A DNA stretch of 64,000 bases from an uncultured Gammaproteobacteria bacterium (GTDB taxonomy: Bacteria; Pseudomonadota; Gammaproteobacteria; Pseudomonadales; Pseudohongiellaceae): assembly GCA_913048385.1 (NCBI GenBank), contig CAJWVZ010000006.1:1-64000 (forward strand), read 5' to 3'. Made by a program: the position numbers and the translations under genes. A model generated the notes under the pieces. That model was not told where the DNA came from. It saw only the letters and a program-made list of their open reading frames with translations, and ran no database searches. Each line of letters opens with the position of its first letter. Within the stretch, counting starts at the first letter, position 1. This document shows, in pieces, positions 35,489-43,651 of the stretch.

Positions 35489-37036
35489 ATGAAAGATGTT
35501 AAAAAACCAATCTCATTCTCTTTTATAAAAAGACACATGAGCTCTATAAACCCACCTGTTTTTTTTATTTCTGCTTTTTTGATTGTTTGTTTCAGTTTTT
35601 ACGGGGGAGTATTTAACGACCATGCTGCGAAAACTTTTGCAGCAGCTGAAACATGGTTGGTAACGAACATGGGATGGTTTTATATGGTCGTTGTCGCTTT
35701 ATTCTTTGTCTTTATTGTCTATCTGGCTTTTAGTCGGTATGGAAACTTAAAGTTAGGTCCCGATAACTCTAACCCGGATTATTCCTACTTAAGTTGGATT
35801 GCGATGCTTTTTAGTGCAGGCGTCGGAATTGGATTGATGTTTTTCGGAGTTGCAGAGCCGATAACGCATTTTATCTCTCCTCCTATCGGGGAGGGGGGCA
35901 CGGTTGAAGCGGCGCAAAATGCGATGCTGATTACATACTTTCACTGGGGCTTGCAAGCTTGGGCTGTTTACATAGTAGTTGGTCTTGCCTTGGCTTACTT
36001 TGCTTTTCGTAAAGGATTGCCTTTAACAATTCGTTCTACCCTCTATCCTCTTATTGGTAATCGAATAAATGGATGGATAGGCCACTCTGTTGATATTTTT
36101 GCTGTTTTGGGGACTATGTTCGGCGTTGCAACGTCGCTTGGCATCGGAGTAATGCAGGTGAATGCAGGGCTAAATTATCTCTTTGATATCAATATTTCAG
36201 CGTCTGTTCAGGTGGTGCTCATTTCAGGGATTACGCTTCTTGCGACTATTTCCGTCGTCGCTGGCCTTGATGCTGGCATTCGACGGCTCAGTGAACTTAA
36301 TCTTTCCTTGGCACTAGTAATGCTCTTATTTGTTCTTTTAGCGGGTCCAACAGCGCTCCTGCTTAATGGGTTTCTACAGAATCTTGGTAATTATTTTAGC
36401 AATGTTGTTTCAATGACTTTCAACGCCTATGCTTATCAACCAGTGGTCGAGTGGATGAGTTCTTGGACTCTGTTTTATTGGGCTTGGTGGATTTCTTGGT
36501 CGCCTTTTGTGGGGATGTTTATTGCACGAATTTCCCGGGGTCGAACGATAAGGGAATTCATTATTGGTGTTCTCTTGGTTCCGGCAGGTATTACTTTTTT
36601 GTGGTTGAGTGTTTTTGGGAATTCCGCACTATTTATCGAGCTTGGCGAGGGAGCTGGGAGTATTTCGCAGGCCACTTTGGAAAGCATGCCTACAGCACTT
36701 TTCATAATGCTTGAGCAGCTGCCAATGACGAAAATAATCTCGGTAATTGCGATCCTCCTTATTGTTACTTTCTTTGTCACTTCATCAGATTCCGGTTCGT
36801 TGGTTATTGATATTATTACTTCTGGAGGAAACAAGGAGCCGCCGGTTTGGCAAAGAGTTTTTTGGGCAGTATCAGAGGGTGTTGTTGCGTCTATACTTTT
36901 AGCGGCTGGTGGATTATCGGCTTTGCAAACGGCGGCAATCTGCAGTGCTTTACCCTTTGCATTCGTCATGTTATTTATTTGCTTCGGTCTGCTCAAAGGG
37001 CTGCAAATGGAAGAAATTGACCTACCCACTTCCTAG
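35489..37036 (+). CDS. BCCT family transporter
   Basis: A 515-residue, twelve-helix inner-membrane transporter of the betaine/carnitine/choline family. The signature is complete: WTLFYWAWWISWSPFVGMFI then ARISRGRTIREF, with GVGIGLMFFGVAEP in helix 3 and FFVTSSDSGSLVID in helix 10. The cluster of Trp in helix 8 forms the quaternary-ammonium site, so substrates are likely betaine, choline, carnitine or DMSP, driven by sodium or protons. The C-terminal tail is short, so an osmosensing tail as in BetP is absent. It starts 27 nt after the sulfotransferase stop. Confidence 0.94.
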   Translation: MKDVKKPISFSFIKRHMSSINPPVFFISAFLIVCFSFYGGVFNDHAAKTFAAAETWLVTNMGWFYMVVVALFFVFIVYLAFSRYGNLKLGPDNSNPDYSYLSWIAMLFSAGVGIGLMFFGVAEPITHFISPPIGEGGTVEAAQNAMLITYFHWGLQAWAVYIVVGLALAYFAFRKGLPLTIRSTLYPLIGNRINGWIGHSVDIFAVLGTMFGVATSLGIGVMQVNAGLNYLFDINISASVQVVLISGITLLATISVVAGLDAGIRRLSELNLSLALVMLLFVLLAGPTALLLNGFLQNLGNYFSNVVSMTFNAYAYQPVVEWMSSWTLFYWAWWISWSPFVGMFIARISRGRTIREFIIGVLLVPAGITFLWLSVFGNSALFIELGEGAGSISQATLESMPTALFIMLEQLPMTKIISVIAILLIVTFFVTSSDSGSLVIDIITSGGNKEPPVWQRVFWAVSEGVVASILLAAGGLSALQTAAICSALPFAFVMLFICFGLLKGLQMEEIDLPTS

Positions 37037-37067
37037 GTCCTCGACGCATTATTGAGAGAAAATCTTT

Positions 37068-37505
37068 ATGAGGTTTTGTGTTTTACTGACGGGCTTATCC
37101 GGAAGCGGAAAAACAACGTTAGCTGAAAATATAGTTTATGAGTTCGGTGGCACTCACTTTAATGCGGACACTATAAGAGCTGAACACAACGACTGGGATT
37201 TTTCGGTTGAAGGTAGAGATCGACAGGTTAAGAGGATGTTTGAGCTAAAGGAGAGGACTGAAGGTCTGGTAATATTAGATTTTATCTGCCCTAAGGAATC
37301 ATCACGAAAATTAATCAATGCAGATCTCACAATTTTCTTGGATACGGTAACAAGTTCAAAACATCATGATACCGATAGAATTTATGAAAAACCCCTCAGT
37401 CCTGATATCTGTGTCAAAGAGTGGTCTGAGACCGACATAGCTTTATCGGCGGTTAAAAGAAAAATAGAGGGTGTAAGGAGGCTGAATTACGACGCAACGT
37501 TATAG
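37068..37505 (+). CDS. Short adenylylsulfate-kinase-like protein
   Basis: A 145-residue P-loop kinase. Walker A is LLTGLSGSGKTTLAENI, then HFNADTIRAEHNDWDFSVEG, which parallels the D-G-D-x-x-R substrate block of CysC, and LVILDFICPKESSR in place of the I-S-P-Y motif. The usual CysC lid segment (E-R-D-P-K-G-L-Y-K-K) is missing and the protein is about 50 residues shorter than CysC. It matches the short CysC-like proteins I associate with phages and marine bacteria. It would phosphorylate APS to PAPS or a related nucleotide. It lies 31 nt after the BCCT gene. Confidence 0.78.
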   Translation: MRFCVLLTGLSGSGKTTLAENIVYEFGGTHFNADTIRAEHNDWDFSVEGRDRQVKRMFELKERTEGLVILDFICPKESSRKLINADLTIFLDTVTSSKHHDTDRIYEKPLSPDICVKEWSETDIALSAVKRKIEGVRRLNYDATL

Positions 37506-37531
37506 CTATGGAGTAAATATTAATCAGAGCA

Positions 37532-37720
37532 TCAGCTTAACATGAATCGTAAAGCCATAACGATTAGCATAATCACCATAAGTGGTGTCATAAATCGAGT
37601 AATTTTGTGGAGCTCTTCAGGCGTCTTTTCGGTGCCGTATTTTTCAAGTATCGGGACTAATATAAACAGACTTGCGAAAACGATACCGATTATACCTATT
37701 AGTACATTCATCTGGTCCAC
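37532..37720 (-). CDS. Small two-span membrane protein
   Basis: A 62-residue protein with two transmembrane helices (VLIGIIGIVFASLFILVPI and TRFMTPLMVIMLIVMALRF) joined by a charged loop (EKYGTEKTPEELHKI). GGTGG lies about 8 nt before the ATG. It is on the opposite strand to the APS-kinase-like gene, tail to tail. No family is recognised. The regular helix-loop-helix design and clean boundaries argue for a real gene. Confidence 0.65.
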   Translation of the reverse strand: MDQMNVLIGIIGIVFASLFILVPILEKYGTEKTPEELHKITRFMTPLMVIMLIVMALRFMLS

Positions 37721-37917
37721 CGTAGTAATTGTTTGGCCGAATAGAACGCTCGTAAATTATTATAAGATGTAAAAAAAATGTTGCAATATTCTTGTTTCTA
37801 AGAGTATGTTGTCGGTTTACCGCTGTCCCTAAAACAATTCAAAGTGTGTTGGTTCATGAAAGTAATCGATGTATTTTTACTAATCTCATATAAATTAAGA
37901 AACAGCTTCTTTGCTTT

Positions 37918-38631
37918 GTGAGTGGCGTGAGTGTAGATGTGAAATTTTGCAAATATATTTTTAGAACAACTATCTTTGTTCTGGCTTTTCTTCTTCACAC
38001 CAACAGTTTCGCCCAGGAAAGAATCACGCTCGAGGATGGGTCTGTTTTAAATGTTTTTATTGTAAAGTCACTGGCAACAGAAGTCGGTCCCAAACCTCTT
38101 ATTATTTTAATGGGTGGGGGACCGGGCAACATCTCTATCTCTCGCGACACCTCCAGATGGCTTGGTTCTGAATTTGCTGACCGAGGATGGTTCGTAGCGG
38201 TGCCGGTGTCACCGAATAACAGGGCGTTTCGGGGCGCCGAAAATAATCAAAAAATCGTTTATTTAATTGACGAGCTAAAAAAAAGGGATGATGTAAGGTC
38301 AGATAAAGTTCTTTTAGCGGGCATTTCAAATGGTGGGATTTCTGCTTTTGAAATTGCGCGAAGAGGGCCAGAAGATTTTTTGGGTGTTGTTGCTGTTCCC
38401 GCACTGACTACTTCTGCATTTGACAACAGGACTTTGCGGGATTTTCCAATTTATCTCCGCATAGGTGGCAACGACGAGTTAGGATGGGCTGAAAGATTTG
38501 AAGAGGTTGTTGGGGCGCTGCGAGAGGCGGGCGTAGTTCTGGACGCCGCAATCATTGATAGTGCTCCTCATATGTTTAGAATGCATTGGCCTTCCTTGGA
38601 TGCTTGGCTGCAGCGATATGCAAATCTATAG
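37918..38631 (+). CDS. Exported alpha/beta hydrolase (dienelactone-hydrolase-like size)
   Basis: A 237-residue protein with a signal peptide (KYIFRTTIFVLAFLLHTNSFA). The start is uncertain: GTG 37918 or GTG 37939. The catalytic set is LIILMGGGPGN (oxyanion side), elbow LAGISNGGISAFEIA with nucleophile Ser, acid Asp in RIGGNDELGW and His in SAPHMFRMHW. It has no cap domain, like small esterases or dienelactone hydrolases. The product acts in the periplasm; the substrate is unknown. It stands between the small membrane gene and an acyltransferase. Confidence 0.82.
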   Translation: MSGVSVDVKFCKYIFRTTIFVLAFLLHTNSFAQERITLEDGSVLNVFIVKSLATEVGPKPLIILMGGGPGNISISRDTSRWLGSEFADRGWFVAVPVSPNNRAFRGAENNQKIVYLIDELKKRDDVRSDKVLLAGISNGGISAFEIARRGPEDFLGVVAVPALTTSAFDNRTLRDFPIYLRIGGNDELGWAERFEEVVGALREAGVVLDAAIIDSAPHMFRMHWPSLDAWLQRYANL

Positions 38632-38735
38632 AGGAGCTAAGTGGAATCAGAGGCTTGCTAAATGCCGATCTGAACTCTTAGGAAAAAAAATTCAGGATTT
38701 TTTGTCCGGCTTGTTCTATCTTGGGGATTCCAGAG

Positions 38736-39617
38736 ATGAAAAGGGTCTTTAGGAATTTTATTGGGATAATTACCATAGTTGATGTTCTTTGCATTCTTTC
38801 TGTGGGCGTTGTTATTCTTGCTCTGATAAGTATGCCTCGCGCCCTTCCAAACAAAAAAATCAAATTAAAATTTACCGCTGTGACAAATGAATTTGGCAAT
38901 TTTATAGTCTGGTTTCTTAAAAAAAATCTTGATTTCATTCATCGCCCGAAGTGGGAAGTAGATTTTCCCGCACGAATCTCAGAAAAAAAATGGTACGTAG
39001 GAATGAGTAACCACCTTTCCTGGGCTGATATTTTTCTTCTTTTGTTCACTACTAATTATAAATTCCCTCTCCTAAAATTCTTTATGAAAAAAGAGTTGAA
39101 ATGGATTCCAATTATTTACTTTGTTCACAAAACTATTGATATGCCATTTTTAAATAGATTTAGGGCGGATGAAATACGTCGCAATCCTGAGCTTCAAAGA
39201 AGAGAAATGGAAAATACGCGTTTAGCGGCGGAAAAATTCATGAAATATCCGACGGTAGCATTTTGTTTTGCTGAGGGGACAAGGTTTACGGATGAAAAAA
39301 GAGCGAAACAGAAATCTCCATATAAAAATTTATTGAAGCCGAAGGTTGGAGCTTTAATGACTTCGCTCTCATGCATGCCGAAAGTCAATGAGCTGATTGA
39401 CTTCACCATAATTTACGAAACGGAGAAAAGGTCCGCATGGAATTTTGCATGTGGTGAGATGAAAGGGGCTAAAGTCATTGCTCGATCTTTTGTAATTCCA
39501 GAAGAGTTACGTAACATTTCGGGACAAAATACTCCGGAAAATAGGGCTAAGTTTAAACAGTTCATTGAGAATATTTGGTTAGAAAAACAGGAGTTAATAA
39601 GTCAGAGATGCTTTTAG
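38736..39617 (+). CDS. PlsC-type acyltransferase (YihG-like)
   Basis: A 293-residue membrane-associated acyltransferase. I start at ATG 38736, with GGGGA about 9 nt upstream; an in-frame TTG lies at 38721. An N-terminal helix (FIGIITIVDVLCILSVGVVI) precedes the catalytic motifs NHLSWADIF (HX4D) and FCFAEGTRFTDEKRA (EGTR). The later basic segments fit the YihG/YihG-like group of lysophosphatidate acyltransferases. It should move a fatty acyl chain to a glycerophospholipid or related acceptor at the inner membrane. The neighbours give no further clue. Confidence 0.87.
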   Translation: MKRVFRNFIGIITIVDVLCILSVGVVILALISMPRALPNKKIKLKFTAVTNEFGNFIVWFLKKNLDFIHRPKWEVDFPARISEKKWYVGMSNHLSWADIFLLLFTTNYKFPLLKFFMKKELKWIPIIYFVHKTIDMPFLNRFRADEIRRNPELQRREMENTRLAAEKFMKYPTVAFCFAEGTRFTDEKRAKQKSPYKNLLKPKVGALMTSLSCMPKVNELIDFTIIYETEKRSAWNFACGEMKGAKVIARSFVIPEELRNISGQNTPENRAKFKQFIENIWLEKQELISQRCF

Positions 39618-39669
39618 ATCCATTGTTAATAGCTGCACAAATAATTGTCTTGAGACATGGAGAGCGGTT

Positions 39670-39852
39670 ATGAAAAGGCTGATTTTCGTCTTTATTTTTG
39701 TGATTGGAGGATGCGTCGCTGGGGAGGGGCAGCGCGGGGATTTATGCATGCCAGCTGCCCAAGGGCCCGCATTAATCCAAAACTGGGGCGACTTGATTAA
39801 AGTTGCACGTTTAGAAAACATTCATGCCCCTAGCGCCTGTACCAATAACTAA
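39670..39852 (+). CDS. Small lipoprotein
   Basis: A 60-residue protein with a short signal and lipobox-like VIGGC (Cys about residue 15). The mature peptide has two more cysteines (DLCMPAAQ near the middle and SACTNN at the end) and no other motif. GGAGAG lies 8 nt before the ATG. No family is recognised. It may be an envelope-anchored small protein. Confidence 0.6.
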   Translation: MKRLIFVFIFVIGGCVAGEGQRGDLCMPAAQGPALIQNWGDLIKVARLENIHAPSACTNN

Positions 39853-39969
39853 TTTTTACATAGTCACTCAACGCAATTAAAAATCATGAGTAGTCGATGA
39901 ATAGCTTCATTCGGCTCGATTTTTGAGTTAATCTCATTAAAAGAATAATAAATCCACTGGAGAAATTGC

Positions 39970-41163
39970 ATGACTCAACGTAGGGAGTTTTTAAAGTTTT
40001 TGGCAGCTAGTCCGTTACTCACTGATTTTTCTGTTTTTGCTCAGGAGGTTGAAGAGTCGTTAGGGTCAAAATTAACCGATCCCAGAGAAGTAATTAATGT
40101 GTTCGAGATGCAAGCGCTGGCCCGGGAGAAGATCCCGCCCGCTCATTACGGGTACCTTGCGACGGGCGTGGACAGTGACGGGACCATCAAAGCCAATCGT
40201 GATGGTTTTTCAAGATTTCAAATAAAACCGAGGAGACTGGTCGATGTCAGTCAGGTAGATACGAATGTAAGTGTCTTGGGGACAGAGGTGAAATCGCCTA
40301 TTTTTCTTTGTCCGGTCGGAAGTCAGGGGGCTTACCACGCTGATGCAGAATTGGGCACTGCGAGGGCGGCAAGAGCCAAGGGTCATCATATGATCCTGTC
40401 GACTGTTTCATCGACAGCGATAGAGGCTGTGGCAGAGGCTAGAGACGCTCCGATTTGGTTCCAGCTATATGCAACCCCCGGATGGGAGATGACGGTAGCG
40501 ATGGTAAAAAGAGCTGAGGCAGCGGGGTGCTCGGCAGTTTGCTTGACCATCGACCTGCCAGGTGGGAGAAATGTAGAAACACAAGCTCTGTTTGCGCGAG
40601 AAGATGAGCGGGACTGTAGTGTTTGTCATAACAGTCAGAGGAAGCCAAAACCAATGCGTCAAACTAGCGTGCCGTCGGGTCAGAATACTGCATGGGACTG
40701 GCGGGCCTGGGATGTAATTGAAAGACTGAAGTCGATTACCAATATGAAGGTGATTCTTAAAGGTATCGAGGCTGAAGAGGATGCTGCGCTCGCTGTAAAG
40801 CATGGAGCAGATGCAATAGTTCTGTCGAATCATGGTGGGCGTGCTGTAGATAGTGAGCGAGGCACAATCGAATGTCTTCCTGACGTTTCTCGAGCGGTAA
40901 ATGGTCGAATACCGATTGTGATCGATGGGGGTTTTAGGCGAGGCACTGATATCTACAAAGCCTTAGCGATGGGAGCTACAGCCGTTGGAATAGGGCGACC
41001 CTATTGTTTCGGACTCGGTGCGTTTGGGCAGCAAGGCGTCGAAAGAGTGTTGGATCTGTTAAATCGAGAGCTTGAAATCACTATGGTAGGAAGTGGTACT
41101 CCAACCCTGGCTTCGATAACCCCGAATCACATTATTGATACGGGTAGTCGGCAGATGACCTAG
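39970..41163 (+). CDS. Exported FMN-dependent alpha-hydroxy-acid oxidase with CxxCH
   Basis: A 397-residue enzyme of the glycolate/lactate oxidase (flavocytochrome b2-type) family. The N-terminus QRREFLKFLAASPLL is Tat-like. FMN and substrate residues are visible: ATGVDSDGTIKANR, FLCPVGSQG, IWFQLYATP, VILKGI (Lys264), VLSNHGGRAVD with catalytic His288, and the phosphate loop IGRPYCFG. Within the normally mobile loop 4, residues 216-220 read CSVCH, a heme-c attachment motif. If the enzyme is exported, heme could be fixed there, giving a flavocytochrome. Otherwise it may bind metal. It would oxidise 2-hydroxy acids to 2-oxo acids in the periplasm. Confidence 0.88.
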   Translation: MTQRREFLKFLAASPLLTDFSVFAQEVEESLGSKLTDPREVINVFEMQALAREKIPPAHYGYLATGVDSDGTIKANRDGFSRFQIKPRRLVDVSQVDTNVSVLGTEVKSPIFLCPVGSQGAYHADAELGTARAARAKGHHMILSTVSSTAIEAVAEARDAPIWFQLYATPGWEMTVAMVKRAEAAGCSAVCLTIDLPGGRNVETQALFAREDERDCSVCHNSQRKPKPMRQTSVPSGQNTAWDWRAWDVIERLKSITNMKVILKGIEAEEDAALAVKHGADAIVLSNHGGRAVDSERGTIECLPDVSRAVNGRIPIVIDGGFRRGTDIYKALAMGATAVGIGRPYCFGLGAFGQQGVERVLDLLNRELEITMVGSGTPTLASITPNHIIDTGSRQMT

Positions 41164-41267
41164 AAATTAAGAATTTGGGTTAAAATTATTGTTGAGTTGA
41201 AGATAGAAATAACTCTATAGGTTTTGGCTCTTAAGGTCTTTAAGATGACCATAAAAAGGTAAGAACT

Positions 41268-42470
41268 ATGAGCGTTTCTCCTACGGAGCTTGCCGAATTT
41301 GAGGTGCAGGCTGATCGATGGTTTGCTGAGAACAAACCTGAAAAGCCCGGATTTATTCTTCCGGAAACTTTTATGGAGGTAGGGACAGATGAGCAATTCA
41401 AGTTCTTGCGTGCATGGCAAAATAAGGTGTATGAGAATGGATATGTAGGTCTGTCATGGCCAAAAGAATTCGGTGGGGGCGGCTTGCCCCAGGTCTATCA
41501 GGACATAGCTACAAAAGCTATGGCAACGCATCGAGTGCCCTTTCTTTTAAACACAATTGGGTTGAACTGGGCTGGACCCTTGATTCTCTCAATGAGTTCT
41601 TCTGAGGACAAAAAGAAATACATCCCTAGTATATTGAGCGCCGAAGAAATTTGGTGTCAAGGTTTCTCTGAACCTGATCATGGATCAGATCTCGGCAACG
41701 CGCAGTGCAAAGGCAGGAAGGACGGTGACGACTATGTCATTAACGGTTCGAAAATTTGGACCAGTCTAGGAATGTATGCAAAGCATATGATCCTGCTTGT
41801 GCGAACATCAACTGAAGCGGAAAGCAAATATTCTGGGTTGAGCTTTTTTCTCGCGCCGATGAAGACAGATGGGATCGAAGTGCAACCGATCAGAAAGTTG
41901 ACTGGAGAGTACGGATTTTGCCAGACTTTTTTTAACGATGCTCGGATTCCGGCTTCCTGCATGATGGGCAAGGAGGGAGACGGTTGGCGGGTAGCAATGG
42001 CAACGCTTATGTTTGAGCGAAGCGCCGAGGGAGGCCAAGCCGGCGGTCTGTCTATGATGGATTTGAGTATTGATGATGTCATAGAACTTGCAAAAAGAGC
42101 GATGCGCAATGGGAAACCCGCTATTGAAGATCCGTTTATCAGAACCGAATTAGTCAAATTGATTGTTGAGGCCAAGGGGAACGTATATATGGCTGATAAA
42201 GCAGAAATACCTGCCTTAGAGGGCGAGTGGCCCGGTGCTGTAACAATGTCCATTAAATTAAGAGCAACAGAGTTCAAGAGGCGGATGTGTCAGTTTGCGA
42301 TATCATTGCAAGGTGCTAATGCGTCTCGGTATATTGATGATAGAGCAGTGGACGAAGGCATGTGGCAACGATCTTATCTGAATGCTTTTTCTGGAACGAT
42401 CGGTGGTGGAACTACCCAAATTCAGCATAACATTATTGGAGAACGTATTCTCGGGCTACCAAAAGATTAA
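41268..42470 (+). CDS. Acyl-CoA dehydrogenase, large (FadE/ChsE-like) subunit
   Basis: A 400-residue FAD enzyme. Visible are GLSWPKEFGGGGLPQVYQ, CQGFSEPDHGSDLGNAQ, INGSKIWTSLGMYA and the C-terminal GTIGGGTTQIQHNIIGERIL. The usual C-terminal catalytic Glu (Y-E-G-T in MCAD) is Gly here. A Glu in MFERSAEGG lies where the base sits in the heteromeric steroid-type dehydrogenases. It is first in a four-gene unit (gaps 36, 35 and 18 nt). The paired unlike subunits suggest an alpha2-beta2 enzyme that introduces a double bond into a CoA-bound side chain. Confidence 0.93.
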   Translation: MSVSPTELAEFEVQADRWFAENKPEKPGFILPETFMEVGTDEQFKFLRAWQNKVYENGYVGLSWPKEFGGGGLPQVYQDIATKAMATHRVPFLLNTIGLNWAGPLILSMSSSEDKKKYIPSILSAEEIWCQGFSEPDHGSDLGNAQCKGRKDGDDYVINGSKIWTSLGMYAKHMILLVRTSTEAESKYSGLSFFLAPMKTDGIEVQPIRKLTGEYGFCQTFFNDARIPASCMMGKEGDGWRVAMATLMFERSAEGGQAGGLSMMDLSIDDVIELAKRAMRNGKPAIEDPFIRTELVKLIVEAKGNVYMADKAEIPALEGEWPGAVTMSIKLRATEFKRRMCQFAISLQGANASRYIDDRAVDEGMWQRSYLNAFSGTIGGGTTQIQHNIIGERILGLPKD

Positions 42471-42506
42471 TATCGATTGTTTAACGCTTCTTAAATAGGC
42501 AAAGAA

Positions 42507-43616
42507 ATGACTGCAATAGAATTTTCAGATGAACAATCGATGATCTTGGAAACCGCCGTAAATTTTTTCCGCGAAAAATTCCCAGTCAACGAAATTCATG
42601 AACGTAACGAAAACTTAGATGGATCCACCGATTTATTTTGGGCCGGAGCTAAGGAGCTCGGGTGGACGGGAATCGTCATTCCAGAAAATTACGGTGGTCT
42701 TTCTCTTTCCTTGTCAGAGGTTGTTCCGATTGTTGAGATGATGGGGCGTCATCTAATAGGTTCCCCTTTTATTCCAACGACGCTTGCGGTAACGGCGATT
42801 GTTTCTGCAGGTAGTGAAGAACAGAAGGCACGTTGGTTGCCTTCAGTAGCGGAAGGGGGCATCGCTTCGGTCGGGTTGACGGAGGAGGATGGAAGCTGGA
42901 ACTTGTCAGATGTGAAAACCAATGGTGAAGTTCGCGATGGCGAACTCATTTTGAAGGGAAAGAAATGTTTTGTTTTGGATGCAAAGCGAGCTGATTTCAT
43001 CGTGGTTTCGGCAATAATTGATCATGTTGTAAGCTTGATTATTGTAACGAGAGAACAGCTAAATAAATGCATCATTAGAAGCGAAGTCGTAATTGACGAA
43101 ACGCGCCAGAGTTTTTCTATTGAGTTTAATGACCTAAAAATACCCCTCACTCAAATTCTAGACAAGCCTGATTTAAATGATTTAGAAAATGCAGCGTTAT
43201 TACTTATAAGCGCGGAGATTTCAGGCGGACTATCTGGAGTGCTTCGCGTTATTTTAAGTTATCTAACAACTCGTAAGCAGTTCGGTAAGTATATCGGTAG
43301 TTATCAGTCTTTAAAGCACCCTGCGGTGCAAATTTTGCTCTCGTTAGAAGCAACCCGATCCCACCTTTATCATGCGGCGGCCTGTTTGTCGGGTGGCGAT
43401 AAAATCAAGACCGAGGTAGCTGCGCGCAGTGCTAAAGCTTATGGTAGTGACGCGTTTGCCTTTGCCGGAGATAGAGCGATTCAGTTTCATGGCGGATTTG
43501 GTTTTACTTATGAGTGTGACGCTCAGCTGTTTTTACGCCGTGCTTTATGGTGTCAATACCAGTTTGGTGATGCGGCATATCATCACTCGTATTTAGCGCC
43601 ATTATTGTTAGATTAA
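42507..43616 (+). CDS. Acyl-CoA dehydrogenase, second (small) subunit
   Basis: A 369-residue acyl-CoA dehydrogenase-like protein. N-terminal features are ELGWTGIVIPENYGGLSLSL and GSPFIPTTLA; later ones are TRKQFGKYIGSYQSLKH and RAIQFHGGFGFTYECDAQLFLRRA (given as its core). It lacks the D-H-G-S-D stretch seen in the first subunit and has TEEDGSWNLSDV instead. This is the partner form of heteromeric acyl-CoA dehydrogenases, which keeps the FAD-binding Q-x-x-G-G-x-G-F block but not the active base. It lies 36 nt downstream of the large subunit. Confidence 0.92.
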   Translation: MTAIEFSDEQSMILETAVNFFREKFPVNEIHERNENLDGSTDLFWAGAKELGWTGIVIPENYGGLSLSLSEVVPIVEMMGRHLIGSPFIPTTLAVTAIVSAGSEEQKARWLPSVAEGGIASVGLTEEDGSWNLSDVKTNGEVRDGELILKGKKCFVLDAKRADFIVVSAIIDHVVSLIIVTREQLNKCIIRSEVVIDETRQSFSIEFNDLKIPLTQILDKPDLNDLENAALLLISAEISGGLSGVLRVILSYLTTRKQFGKYIGSYQSLKHPAVQILLSLEATRSHLYHAAACLSGGDKIKTEVAARSAKAYGSDAFAFAGDRAIQFHGGFGFTYECDAQLFLRRALWCQYQFGDAAYHHSYLAPLLLD

Positions 43617-43651
43617 ATTCAAGAGAGTGTTCTGTATAGGGAGCGACTTTG

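Noticed and set aside
36475-37029. A 184-codon open frame on the minus strand inside the BCCT gene
   Set aside because: It lies wholly antisense to a gene with a complete BCCT signature, and its product is Ser/Ile/Pro-rich with no motif.
37856-37921. A 21-codon frame overlapping the hydrolase start at 37918
   Set aside because: Too short, no ribosome site; more likely chance.
41732-42277. A 181-codon open frame antisense to the first acyl-CoA dehydrogenase
   Set aside because: Fully covered by a well-supported gene in a tight operon; no ribosome site or domain.
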